64,000 nt of DNA from Thiosocius sp963736445 (lineage in GTDB: Bacteria; Pseudomonadota; Gammaproteobacteria; Chromatiales; Chromatiaceae). Both the position numbers and the translations under genes were made by a program. Shown piece after piece: positions 1-11,735 of the stretch. Numbering within the stretch: the stretch's first letter is position 1; every line of letters starts with the position of its first letter. The notes beneath the pieces were generated by a model. The model saw only the letters and a program-made list of their open reading frames with translations, had not been told where the DNA came from and ran no database searches. The DNA is taken from positions 392,785-456,784 of the forward strand of contig CAVTOY010000004.1 in the NCBI GenBank assembly GCA_963736445.1. Reading direction: 5' to 3'.

Positions 1-1101
1 CGGATTTTCGTACTTCGGGTTGACGTCGGTCGCTGCCCACAGCACGGCCTGACCAACAGTCATACCCAGGAAGTTGTGCCAGCCGATCTCTTCCAGATGC
101 GGGTCCTGGAAGGACTGCATCGTGACCATGTAGATCGGGCCACGACCGGCATTGACCTCGGAAATGAGAGCGTGGTTACGCAGACAGGTCGGTATGGGGC
201 GATGGGTGGCGTGAGACGCTTCTACATCCAGGTAGCGTTTACCGACCATCTCCTCCAGGGCTGGAAACCAATTGGATTCGTACTCTTCGCCCAGACCGTT
301 CTGCGTATAGGTCTTGAGATGCAGGAAGTAAGCACCGACCGGGCCGTAACCGTCCTTGAAGCGGGCCAATACGATGCGGTTCTCCATCTGGGTCATCTTG
401 GCACCGGCGCCGATCAGCAAGCCATAAGCGGAACCGGAAGACCAGGGTGCGTACCAGACACGCCCGGCGCCCTCACCGACCGAGCGCGGCTTGTAAATAT
501 TGGAAGCACCACCGGCGCCGACGATCACGGTCTTGGATTTGAACACGTGGTAGTTACCGGTGCGCACGTTGAAACCCACGGCACCAGCAACACGGTTCGG
601 CTTGTTTTCATCCATCAACAGATGGGTGACGCAGATACGATTGAAGACCTTGTCAGCCGACTTTTTTGCGGCTTCCGCCACGATCGGTTTGTAGGACTCG
701 CCGTGAATCATGATCTGCCAGCGGCCTTCACGCTGATAGGCACCGGTCTTCGGGTCGCGCATCAGCGGCAGACCCCACTCCTCGAACTGGTGTACCGCGG
801 AGTCGACATGACGCGCCATGTCGAAAAGCAGATCCTCACGCACCATGCCCATCAGGTCGATTCGCGCGTAGCGCACATGGTCTTCGGGATTGTTCTCGCC
901 GAAACGTGTACCCATGTAGCAGTTAATCGCGTAAAGACCCTGCGCCACAGCGCCCGAGCGGTCAATATTCGCTTTTTCGGCGATGACAATCTGCTTGTCC
1001 CGCCCCCAGTATCTGGCCTCGAAAGCTGCACCGGTACCACCGAGACCCGCACCCGCAACCAAGATGTCGATGTTGTCTTCTACGATTGTCCGGTAAGCCA
1101 T
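1..1101 (-). CDS. aprA: Adenylylsulfate reductase alpha subunit, N-terminal 367 residues (runs off the left edge)
   Basis: This is the FAD subunit of dissimilatory APS reductase. In sulfur oxidisers it works in reverse, joining sulfite and AMP to APS in the cytoplasm. The minus strand opens with an FAD-binding GAGLGGTG at residues 17-24 and continues open to base 1. The ATG at 1101 overlaps the aprB stop by one base (TGATG), so the two are translationally coupled. The family is usually about 620-670 residues, so the C-terminus lies outside the window. The upstream partner is aprM, a gene order known from sulfur-oxidising Gammaproteobacteria, which favours the oxidative direction over sulfate reduction. 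Confidence 0.95.
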   Translation of the reverse strand, partial: MAYRTIVEDNIDILVAGAGLGGTGAAFEARYWGRDKQIVIAEKANIDRSGAVAQGLYAINCYMGTRFGENNPEDHVRYARIDLMGMVREDLLFDMARHVDSAVHQFEEWGLPLMRDPKTGAYQREGRWQIMIHGESYKPIVAEAAKKSADKVFNRICVTHLLMDENKPNRVAGAVGFNVRTGNYHVFKSKTVIVGAGGASNIYKPRSVGEGAGRVWYAPWSSGSAYGLLIGAGAKMTQMENRIVLARFKDGYGPVGAYFLHLKTYTQNGLGEEYESNWFPALEEMVGKRYLDVEASHATHRPIPTCLRNHALISEVNAGRGPIYMVTMQSFQDPHLEEIGWHNFLGMTVGQAVLWAATDVNPKYENP

Positions 1102-1586
1102 CAATAGCTCTCCACGCCTGCCACCATCTTCAGCCCATTGGACTCAAGCGTGTGGAGATCACCGTCATCAAAGCGGATGTACTTGGGTTCGTTGTACAGC
1201 AACTGGCTGTCGCGTTGTTCCTGAGTAGGCGCAGGCACGTCACGAAGCTGCGGGATATGCTTACCCCAAGGCTTGGTCGTGATGGGCGCAAGCAGTTCCA
1301 TGTCTTTTTCGCCGTTGCGAAACTTGATTCTCCACGCGATGACGCCTTTTTCCTCATCACGCTTCACTCGCACCGAGTGCCCCAGCGGGGCGAAATCTGC
1401 ATAGCCCCTGACGTCGATCGCCTCATGCGGGCAGGCCTTGACGCAAGAGTAACATTCCCAGCACATGTTCGGTTCGATGTTGTATGCGCGTCGCACGGTC
1501 GGATCGATGTGCATGATGTCCGACGGACAGATATCAACGCATTGCCCACAGCCATCGCAGCGGGTCATATAGACGAAAGTCGGCAT
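1101..1586 (-). CDS. aprB: Adenylylsulfate reductase beta subunit
   Basis: This is the ferredoxin-like subunit (161 aa) that carries electrons between the AprA flavin and the membrane. Two cysteine clusters near the N-terminus, CDGCGQCVDICP and CWECYSCVKACP, supply eight ligands for two [4Fe-4S] clusters. The length matches the family. A GAGGAAC ribosome site lies just upstream of the ATG. The stop overlaps the aprA start by one base. Confidence 0.96.
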   Translation of the reverse strand: MPTFVYMTRCDGCGQCVDICPSDIMHIDPTVRRAYNIEPNMCWECYSCVKACPHEAIDVRGYADFAPLGHSVRVKRDEEKGVIAWRIKFRNGEKDMELLAPITTKPWGKHIPQLRDVPAPTQEQRDSQLLYNEPKYIRFDDGDLHTLESNGLKMVAGVESY

Positions 1587-1625
1587 AGTCAGTTCCTCTT
1601 CGTAACTCGAGTCAACGCATCGACA

Positions 1626-2477
1626 TCAGTAGTGGTTCGGAGCTTCGCGTTTGATACCAAGCCCCATGTCAGGTGGGTTCTTGCCCATGTATTCCGGGAT
1701 GTCGGGGTACTTTGCCTGAACTTCGGGATCCGTTAGGTCATAGTCTGCGGGCAGATTCTCGAGCGACCCGTCGGCCTTGATCAGGCGCTTCTGATAGGCG
1801 GCGGCCGGCTTGAAGAACATGTGCGCGAATTTGGACCACAGCACCGTACTGAACAGGGTGGTACTGGCAATGACAAAAAGCGCGAAGAAAAATGTGCTCA
1901 TACCACCGGCCCCAGCGGCCTGCAGTACCGACCAGATCAAGCCGAGGGTGGCCATGGCCAGCAAAGAGACGATGAAAAGATCAGCACGCATAAGACGATA
2001 CCAGGGATACCCTTCGGCAAAGACGTCGACACGGATAAAGAACCAGAACCAATATCCACCGAAGCACAACGACAAGGCACCGAGGTGCCACAACAACGAC
2101 AGGAGCGCTGGCGCCTCGTCGGCCGGTGTCGGGTAGGCAAAGATCAGGATGGCACTGGCCACAATAAACAGCACGAAGCCATACATGGTGAACAGGTGAG
2201 ACACCCGACGCTTCGGGTTCTTGAATTCCGACGAGGTCAGCACCTCGTTGGCCACCGTTTGCATCGCCAGTGAACGCTTCTCAGCGTCACTCACGGTGCG
2301 CTTGGCGTTCTTCTGCGCCGCTTTGGCGTTCTCGAAAAAGTACTTGGCACTGCCCTTATGGATCATGTCGAGCACGGTGCCCCCGATGACAAGGATAATC
2401 ATCAGGACAACGTACCCCTGCATGACGGCGACCGGAATGACCGACGAGATTTCGGCAAACGGATTACTCGTAAACAT
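1626..2477 (-). CDS. aprM: Membrane anchor of APS reductase, AprM
   Basis: AprM is the proposed membrane partner that links AprBA to the quinone pool. The 283-residue product has about five hydrophobic helices, including a first one starting near IPVAVMQGYVVLM and a last one near TFFFALFVIASTT. The frame is open upstream to 2543. I chose the ATG at 2477 (MFTSNPFAEISSV) because AGAGGAAG lies about 10 bases before it and the family starts there. It is first in the aprM-aprB-aprA operon, 39 bases before aprB. Confidence 0.88.
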   Translation of the reverse strand: MFTSNPFAEISSVIPVAVMQGYVVLMIILVIGGTVLDMIHKGSAKYFFENAKAAQKNAKRTVSDAEKRSLAMQTVANEVLTSSEFKNPKRRVSHLFTMYGFVLFIVASAILIFAYPTPADEAPALLSLLWHLGALSLCFGGYWFWFFIRVDVFAEGYPWYRLMRADLFIVSLLAMATLGLIWSVLQAAGAGGMSTFFFALFVIASTTLFSTVLWSKFAHMFFKPAAAYQKRLIKADGSLENLPADYDLTDPEVQAKYPDIPEYMGKNPPDMGLGIKREAPNHY

Positions 2478-2720
2478 CTCTGCTGGCTTCCTCTGAATTT
2501 TTACGCCTGGACAATATGAACGATTCTTGAATTCAGTGTGCATTTACTTTTTTTAGATGTCATAAATAGATCTGATAGATAACCACTGATGAAGCTTGTT
2601 TGGTTCTTCGCAGCTCCTCGACAGCCACCCGCCTTCTCATAAGTCCTACTTATCGATTCTTGACGCGACCAGCGTTGTGCATGCAAATCAGTCGCATTCG
2701 CTTCAAGTTAAGGGGCAACA
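2478..2720. other. Region upstream of the apr operon
   Basis: No gene is supported here. It must hold the aprM promoter, but I see no confident -35/-10 pair. Confidence 0.5.
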
Positions 2721-3451
2721 CTGTGGCGGGTTTGGGTGGCGAATTTCTAACTGCCACCTAAAAACGGCAACTTAGGCAGTCTTGTTCCGGAACGCGAGCA
2801 CCCCTACCCTGCGCTGCCATGAAAGACCTGCTGACACTCCTTCCCCATCTTCTGATAACGATGGCCCAGCCACTCGGACCGGGTAGCGCAAAGGCAGTCA
2901 TCGCCGACGGCCTGCTTTTGAAACAGCAGCTTCTGATCATCAGTCGCTCTCGGCGACGTACTCCGAATCTCTCCGCACTCGATCGATGCTGTTTGGCTTC
3001 TGGTCATTGTTTCTCGATCCACGCCGCATCCAGCGCACTGCCGTCATTATCCGGCCTTCAACGCTGTTGAGATTTCATAACCTGCTCAAGCAGCGAGAGT
3101 ATCGGCTGCTGTATTCGGCTGGCCGCAAAGCGAAATCTTGTCCCAAGGGACCATCGCGCGAACTCATCCAGGCCATCGTTGCACCGAGCGACCGATCGGA
3201 ACCCTGCGCCGCGAGCTCCTTGACCACGTGTTCTTCTGGAATGCCAATGATCTGGCACGAAAACTGGAAGGATTTCGCCAGTATTACAGCGCGCTTCGCG
3301 TGTACACCTCGCTCGACGGCGACACACCATCAGAAACCGCTGACGAAGCGACCGGCCAGCGTGGCGACCTCAACCAATTCCAGTGGAAATCTCGTTGCCG
3401 CGGGCTGTACCAGTTACCCGTGGCAGCTTGAATGACAATTCGCCATACACA
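2721..3451 (+). mobile_element. IS-A remnant 1 (internally deleted)
   Basis: The left end, the transposase start (2819), a jump in the middle and the right end of IS-A are present. The start encodes MKDLLTLLPHLLITMAQ; the tail encodes the end of the DDE domain (RRELLDHVFFWNANDLA) and the shared QLPVAA C-terminus. The part between about 3180 and the second catalytic Asp is missing, so it is inactive. The right end reads AATTCGCCATACACA, as in the other copies. Confidence 0.85.
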
Positions 3452-3567
3452 CGTGCCTGGCGCCTGCTGCCCAGACCTGCACGGATTGCATTACCTGTCT
3501 GGTATGCGACCTGCTAAGTTTTGCAGTGAGTACCTGACGGCCGCTGCCTGCGGCCCCGGAGATAGCA

Positions 3568-6318
<2,751 letters not shown>

Positions 6319-6335
6319 GCCGCGCGCGACAGCCG

Positions 6336-7348
6336 TCAGTTACCGTCGCAAACTCCGGTCAGGGCTGTCGGATCGAGCAGCCGTCGCAGGGTTTCTTCGT
6401 CGAGATCGGTGAGTTCGCGCGCCACGTCGATCACCGGGCGTCCGCTTGCGTAGGCCCGCTTGGCGATCTCGGCACCTTTCTCGTATCCGATCACCGCATT
6501 CAGCGCCGTGACCAGGATTGGGTTGCGCGCCAGTGATCGGGCGAGTCGGTTACGGTCGATCTCGAAACCTGCGATCGCCTTGGCGGCCAGCAGCGCGGCA
6601 GCGTGGCCCAGCAACTCGACACTCTGCAGCAACGCGCCGACCAAATCCCGGGTGCGCGTTGATGCCAGTACCGACGGCCGTACCGCCTATCGCCAGACGC
6701 TGCAGACGTGGATGGCTCGACTCGATGCGAGCGACTGCGCCATCCGCCTGGCCGGCCCACGCGCCGATTTCCTGGTCGAGACGCAAAGGCATCGCCTCCA
6801 ACAGGTGAGTACGGCCGGTCTTGACGACGCCACTCAAAGCATTCGCCTTTTTCTGGATAACCACTTTCAGGTCAGCGAGCGCCGGCAGAAGCAGCTCATG
6901 AAGGGCGATACAGACACTCAGATGGATCGCTGTCGGCACTACATCATTACTGCTCTGTCCCATGTTTACATGATCATTGGGATGAACCAACAAGCCTGAC
7001 GCCTGGCTCGCCAGATGCGCTACGACCTCGTTGACATTCGTATTGCTGCTGGTGCCCGAGCCCGTCTGGAAGACATCGACCGGAAAATGGGTACCATGCT
7101 TGCCGGGCGGCGTTGGCGGCGTCAACAATCGCGTCGGCAACGTTGCTGTCGAGTACCCCCAGCCCGGCGTTGGCTCACGCTGCAGCTGCCTTGATCATGC
7201 CGACCGCGCTTATGAAACGCGCCGGCATCCGCATCCCACTGATCGGAAAGTTTTCGACGGCGCGCTGGGTCTGCGCGCCGAATAGCGCATCCATTGGCAC
7301 CTCGACCTCGCCCATACTGTCTCGCTCAATGCGCGTGTTCTCAGCCAT
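6336..7348 (-). pseudogene. fumC: Class II fumarase, decayed with internal deletion
   Basis: The fragments cover three parts of FumC. The N-terminus (MAENTRIERDSMGEVEVP, from 7348) hits a stop at about 7185 after a frame change. The middle holds the substrate loop TGSGTSSNTNVNE and HVNMGQSSNDVVPTA. The C-terminus holds LVTALNAVIGYEKGAEIAK. About 1.0 kb is left of the usual 1.4 kb. The sequence jumps from GTGINAHPG straight to LVGALLQSVELL, deleting roughly 115 residues that include the class II signature with the catalytic serine (GSSxMPxKxNP). It cannot be functional. Confidence 0.9.
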
Positions 7349-7433
7349 AAGCCCCTCCTGTTCCGAAGCGTCACGCGGTAGAGATCACCGACAACGATAC
7401 TCAGTATATTTCGATGCTTGACCATCGAGTCGA

Positions 7434-7686
7434 GACCGTTCCTTACGTGCCCTTGTCGCACCGACGATTGGCCCTCGAGAATTTGGGACTGCGCCAGCAG
7501 CTCGCAATGTTCAAGTCGTCCGGCGTCATGACCGTCGACAGATTGTGCACTTCAATGTGACGGTGAACCCAACTGCTCAATGGACGACCCAGCAGATCGT
7601 GGACGCGTTTCCGTTCGATACCGCCCCACGCTATCTGTTGCGTGACCGCGATCGTATCTTCGGTGACACTGTGCAACGACGGATCA
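7434..7686 (+). mobile_element. Chimeric IS-A/IS-B fragment
   Basis: About 29 bases of IS-A (gaccgttccttacgtgccc and on) run into IS-B at a shared GTCGCACC (7455-7462). The IS-B part is itself internally deleted: it encodes RRLALENLGLRQQLAMFKSSG, then jumps to DRRQIVHFNVTVNPTAQW and on to LLRDRDRIFGDTVQRRI. It ends exactly in the phaC stop codon. Confidence 0.8.
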
Positions 7687-9801
7687 CCTCTCACTGCTTA
7701 GCTGTTTCGCCACTGCAGGCCAACCTGACGTATCGAATCTGGCGTAACCTGATCCTTCGGTCAACAGCCGAGTCTTTATTTCATCAGCCGTCATCGCCGC
7801 CAGCGCTGCATAGCTGGTGATCCCTTTCTTTTGCAATACAGAGGCTATCTTGGGTCCAATGCCGGTTATTGCAGTCAAATCATCCACTACTCCGGGCTCA
7901 TCAACAGCTTTTTTCGTCCTGGCTTTTTCCGCGGATATTGTTTTTGCCGAAGGCTTCTTAACCTCGGGCTCCGCTGCTTTTTCCACAGCAACCGGCTCAG
8001 GGAAAGGCGCGACGGCTTCTTCTCCGAGGCGGACCTTGACGTAAGAACCAGGTGCGTCTTCCAGTACTTTGAATTTGCCGCTGCCAGGTTGGCGCGCTTC
8101 AATCAAATCCCCGCTCAGCGGCGCTATCCAGCGTTGCCACTCTGGCCACCAGGAGCCGGTATGTTTTTCAGCGCCGGCAGCCCATTCATCCGGATTTGAT
8201 ACCAAACCATCGATAACCCGGTAATCGTATTTCCCGCGCTCTGGAGGATTGATAATACCGGCGATGTGTCCGGATCCGCCGAGTATAAAACGTACCGGTC
8301 CCGAGAAACGCCGGGCTCCCGAATAGGTCGATTTCCAGGGCGCAATATGATCCTCGACAGCGGAAACGAAACAGCAAGGGATATCAATAGTGGTCAGATC
8401 GATAGATGTGTCTGCAACCGTTAGTTCCCCTTTGCTCAAGCGATTCTCCAGGTACATATTGCGCAGGTACCAACTGTGCATCTTGGCCGGCATGCGTGTG
8501 GAATCAGAATTCCAGTAGAGCAGATCGAACGGACGCGGGTCGTTTCCAAGTAGATAGTTATTGATGTAGAAAGACCAGATAAGGTCATTGGCTCGCATCA
8601 AGTTGAAAGCAGCAGCCATTGAGGAGCCCTCAAGATAACCGTCTTTTTCCATCTGTGTCTCCAGACTGGAGATCTGTTCTTCATCGATGAAAACGCCTAG
8701 TTCACCCGGCTCGGAAAAATCGATCATAGTGGTGAAGAAGGTGGAACTCTTGATGCGAGAGTCACCTTTGCTCTTCATGTATGCCAGGCTGGTGCTCAAG
8801 AGGGTGCCGCCGATACAATAGCCGATAGCGTTGATCTCATTCTCGCGGGTTATCTGCTCCACTATATCGGTAGCATGAAGTACGCCTTCACGCAGGTAAT
8901 CCTCGAAGCCGATTTCGCTAAAGCTCTCATCCGGGTTCACCCAGGATATGACGAATACCGTGTGACCCTGCTCGACCAGCCACCTGAGCAGCGAGTTCTT
9001 GGGTTGCAGGTCCATGATATAGAACTTGTTGATCCAGGGCGGAACAACCAATAGTGGCCGTTGGAATACCTTTTCCGTAGTAGGCGCGTATTGAACGAGC
9101 TGAAACATGCGGCATTGATAGACGACTTTGCCCGGGGTTACGGCAACATTCTTGCCCAACTCGAAAGCGCTGGTGTCGGTCATCTGGATCTTCAGTTGTC
9201 CCTGTCCCCGCTCCAGATCCTCCAACATGTTCTGAAGGCCGTGAACCAGACTAAAGCCCTTGGTCTCCAGGATTCTCTCCAATACCGCAGGATTGGTGAG
9301 CGCGAAATTGGTAGGAGACATCGCGTCGAGATACCGTTCTGTAAAAAACTTCACCTTCTCGGCAGTGTGATCGTCGAGACCTTCGACAGCCGCCACCATA
9401 CTTCGCATCCACTGCGAAACCAGAAGGTAGGACTGCTTTATGCATAAGAAGATCGGCTCCTTTGCCCAATCTTCGTGGTGAAAGCGGCGATCACCCTTAT
9501 CCGGTTCGATAACTGGCTCTGCTTCAAACCCCAGCAATTGCATAGTGTTGCTTTGGCAGAGTTGGATAGCAGTTTGCCAAAACTCCATATTGATCCCCGC
9601 CAGTTTCTGCGGATCCTGAATTGCAGCGGCAAACCACTGACTGTAGAGCTCGCCGAGATTGAACGGATCGAGATCCCACTGCGCGTAGTTTTCGGAAAAA
9701 TCCGACAACATATTTTCAACAGTCTTGAAATTCTGCAGCAACCCCTGCGCCAGCTCTCCTATGTCGAGATTGTCGAGATCCTGTGTGGTCGATTCGGTCA
9801 T
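7684..9801 (-). CDS. phaC: Class I poly(3-hydroxyalkanoate) synthase with C-terminal helix-hairpin-helix domain
   Basis: PhaC polymerises hydroxyacyl-CoA into PHA on the granule surface. The frame is open from 9945. I chose the ATG at 9801 (MTESTTQDLDN, 705 aa) because GAGGATGAG precedes it and the family starts so. The lipase-like box is GYCIGG with catalytic Cys329; Asp484 (EDHIAPW) and His512 (GGSGHIAG) complete the triad. After about residue 590 comes a Lys/Ala/Pro-rich linker, then LTAITGIGPKIASVLQKKGI and SYAALAAMTADEI, a helix-hairpin-helix fold not part of the standard synthase. The stop codon lies in IS-B-derived sequence, so a few native C-terminal residues may be lost. The phasin gene lies 252 bases upstream. 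Confidence 0.95.
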   Translation of the reverse strand: MTESTTQDLDNLDIGELAQGLLQNFKTVENMLSDFSENYAQWDLDPFNLGELYSQWFAAAIQDPQKLAGINMEFWQTAIQLCQSNTMQLLGFEAEPVIEPDKGDRRFHHEDWAKEPIFLCIKQSYLLVSQWMRSMVAAVEGLDDHTAEKVKFFTERYLDAMSPTNFALTNPAVLERILETKGFSLVHGLQNMLEDLERGQGQLKIQMTDTSAFELGKNVAVTPGKVVYQCRMFQLVQYAPTTEKVFQRPLLVVPPWINKFYIMDLQPKNSLLRWLVEQGHTVFVISWVNPDESFSEIGFEDYLREGVLHATDIVEQITRENEINAIGYCIGGTLLSTSLAYMKSKGDSRIKSSTFFTTMIDFSEPGELGVFIDEEQISSLETQMEKDGYLEGSSMAAAFNLMRANDLIWSFYINNYLLGNDPRPFDLLYWNSDSTRMPAKMHSWYLRNMYLENRLSKGELTVADTSIDLTTIDIPCCFVSAVEDHIAPWKSTYSGARRFSGPVRFILGGSGHIAGIINPPERGKYDYRVIDGLVSNPDEWAAGAEKHTGSWWPEWQRWIAPLSGDLIEARQPGSGKFKVLEDAPGSYVKVRLGEEAVAPFPEPVAVEKAAEPEVKKPSAKTISAEKARTKKAVDEPGVVDDLTAITGIGPKIASVLQKKGITSYAALAAMTADEIKTRLLTEGSGYARFDTSGWPAVAKQLSSER

Positions 9802-10052
9802 GGTCAGCTCATCCTCGGCGCATTTTCTCGCCACGTAATGCCAACTTCTGTTCTGCAGACACAACTTATTATTCGGTTCCTGACCGGCAGTCCGGCAAAA
9901 TAACAACCAACAAGTATTTTCGGGTACGGCAATCGACCGGGACAACAGACCCGGCTTTCCGTGACTACCCGTGTGCGCTTTCCCGCTAAAACGTATTAAC
10001 GGACTCGCCTCTCCTGCAGCCTGCCTTAGGAGAGACGCGGCAATACACTGAA

Positions 10053-10523
10053 TCAGCCCTGCTTGCTGATCGCGTCCTTGATCTCTTGAACACTGGCGAG
10101 AAAACGCTCGTTGATCTGCTTGGCAACTGCTTCCTGACTGCTCTTGACCAACTCGGTCAGTTCAGCGGAATTAGCCAGGGCCTTCTCCATCGCGGACTGC
10201 AACAACTCGGCCTGCTTCTCGGCCAAATCCTGTGGATTGCTGGAGTTCGCCAGCCCCCTGGCCGCTTCAGTGGCATCAGCCATCGCCTGCTGAAGCATTT
10301 CCGACTGGCATTTGAAAAGTTCCTGAGTACCGGCAAAAGCGGCTTGGTTGGCACTCACCAGCGCCTCCATGTTCTTCCTCTGGGACTCCAGAAAAGCACC
10401 GCTATCGAAATTCGGCAGCTGATAGGCGTTGAAACCACCCTGCATCTGCTTAAGGAACGCCTGGGGATCATAGCCTTTGAGAAGGCTGGTGAAGTCGAAA
10501 GGATTATTCGTCGGAGACGCCAT
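10053..10523 (-). CDS. phaP: Phasin, PHA granule-associated protein
   Basis: The product coats PHA granules. It is 156 residues, with an N-terminal PFDFTSLLKGYDPQAFLKQMQ and amphipathic helices rich in Ala, Glu, Gln and Lys, as in the phasin_2/TIGR01841 group. The frame is open upstream to 10631. The ATG at 10523 (MASPTNNPF) follows GGGG at good distance. It is co-directional with phaC. PhaR-like operators lie 38-110 bases upstream of the start. Confidence 0.9.
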   Translation of the reverse strand: MASPTNNPFDFTSLLKGYDPQAFLKQMQGGFNAYQLPNFDSGAFLESQRKNMEALVSANQAAFAGTQELFKCQSEMLQQAMADATEAARGLANSSNPQDLAEKQAELLQSAMEKALANSAELTELVKSSQEAVAKQINERFLASVQEIKDAISKQG

Positions 10524-10560
10524 GATATTTACCCCAAAGTTGGTTGAACCCTTTAAAAAT

Positions 10561-10633
10561 GCTGCACCGCACAATTCAGTTGTATTATCGGGACGGCACA
10601 GGGTTGGGTCAAGTCTTTTTGTGCACTGCACAA
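10561..10633 (-). promoter_or_regulatory. Putative PhaR operators before phaP
   Basis: A near-perfect palindrome TTGTGCACTGCACAA sits at 10619-10633, and a second, weaker TGCACCGCA site at 10563-10571. PhaR repressors of PHA-storing bacteria bind TGC-rich palindromes of this kind upstream of phasin genes. The same core occurs before the second phasin gene and before a GNAT gene in this window. Confidence 0.65.
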
Positions 10634-10798
10634 ATTTAGCACGGTCGGAACTTATTACCGCAGACGCATATGCTCGAAAGGGCGGTCAATTACCCGAACC
10701 GACAAACAAAAAGGCGCAGCAATCACAATCCTCCCCGGCAACCCCGAGACGCCTTCCATAAACAGACATCGCCGCTGGAAAATTATCCCGTCGACGGC

Positions 10799-11071
10799 TC
10801 AAGTGTTGAGCGCAGCCTGAGGATGAGTGTCCACAAAATGTTTGAGTACAAGCTTCAGCGTGATCACATGTTCCGTATCACCCTTCTTCTGCGCCAATTC
10901 GATGTCTTCCAATATGACGCGACGGATCATCGGAACGCCATCGTCAGTGTGGACCAGGTAACTTCCGAGCTCAGCAGCCACGATTTCCGGAATATGCTCG
11001 TGCTCCGCAATCGCCTCAATTTCCTCTTCGGTCAAATCGCTAAGGCCAACACAGTCCTCGTAGGTCAACAT
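10799..11071 (-). CDS. Conserved hypothetical, small acidic protein
   Basis: I recognise no function. The 90-residue product (MLTYEDCVGLSDLTEEEIEA) is acidic and helical, with no signal peptide. A first ATG at 11080 directly abuts AGAGGAG, so the ATG at 11071, nine bases on, has the proper spacing and is my choice. It lies upstream of phaP in the same direction, 276 bases away, so a link with PHA is only positional. Confidence 0.7.
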   Translation of the reverse strand: MLTYEDCVGLSDLTEEEIEAIAEHEHIPEIVAAELGSYLVHTDDGVPMIRRVILEDIELAQKKGDTEHVITLKLVLKHFVDTHPQAALNT

Positions 11072-11278
11072 CTCTGTCATCTCCTCTAATGTCTTCTACT
11101 CTAAGTTTAGTGCGCCGCGAGCGTAGGCTGAAGCATAAGGAATATTGATGACCTTTTTACCCCAAGCTATCGCCAGCCTGCCTGATCGCGCGCCCCGTCC
11201 GTACCCGTTCGTATCGCTGACAGCAGACTGCAGCGCCGCAGCAAAGGCTGGTGCGCCCTGTGCCTTCTGAAAACTCGA

Positions 11279-11716
11279 ATCGTGGGCGCGTTTCCGTTCG
11301 ATACCGCACCACGTTATCTGTTGCGTGACCGCGCGGGCTAGGGTGACATTGTGCAAGGACGGATCAAGCGTTTGGCAATCGAGGAGGTGATTACAACGCC
11401 CCGATCGCCTTGGCAAAATCCGTTCGCCGAACGCGTGATCGGTTCCATTCGCCGGGATTGTTTAGACCACGTCATCGTGCTCAATGAGCGACACCTGCGC
11501 CGGATCCTTCGTGAATACTGCAGCTACCACCGTAGCTGTCGGACTCACTTGGCATTAAAAAAGGATCCCCCCGAACCACGAAGGGTTGAACCGCCAGGGT
11601 TCGGAAAGCCTGTTGCCTTTCTCAGGGTCGGCGGCCTGCATCAGGGTTACGCGAGAATGGCGGCATAGGCACTATGTTTGAGAATGACCGATGATTCGAC
11701 GCGATTTAATTTTCAG
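11279..11716 (+). mobile_element. IS-B 3' remnant
   Basis: This holds the last third of the IS-B transposase (FPFDTAPRYLLRDRA, then an in-frame stop, then RSPWQNPFAERVIGSIRRDCL) and the right end TTTAATTTTCAG. It stops 20 bases from the mscS stop codon. Confidence 0.8.
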
Positions 11717-11735
11717 GAGGAACAATGGCGATGCC

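Noticed and set aside
76..1107. A 343-codon plus-strand open frame opposite aprA
   Set aside because: It is the antisense shadow of aprA; the minus strand shows clear AprA motifs and an operon with aprB.
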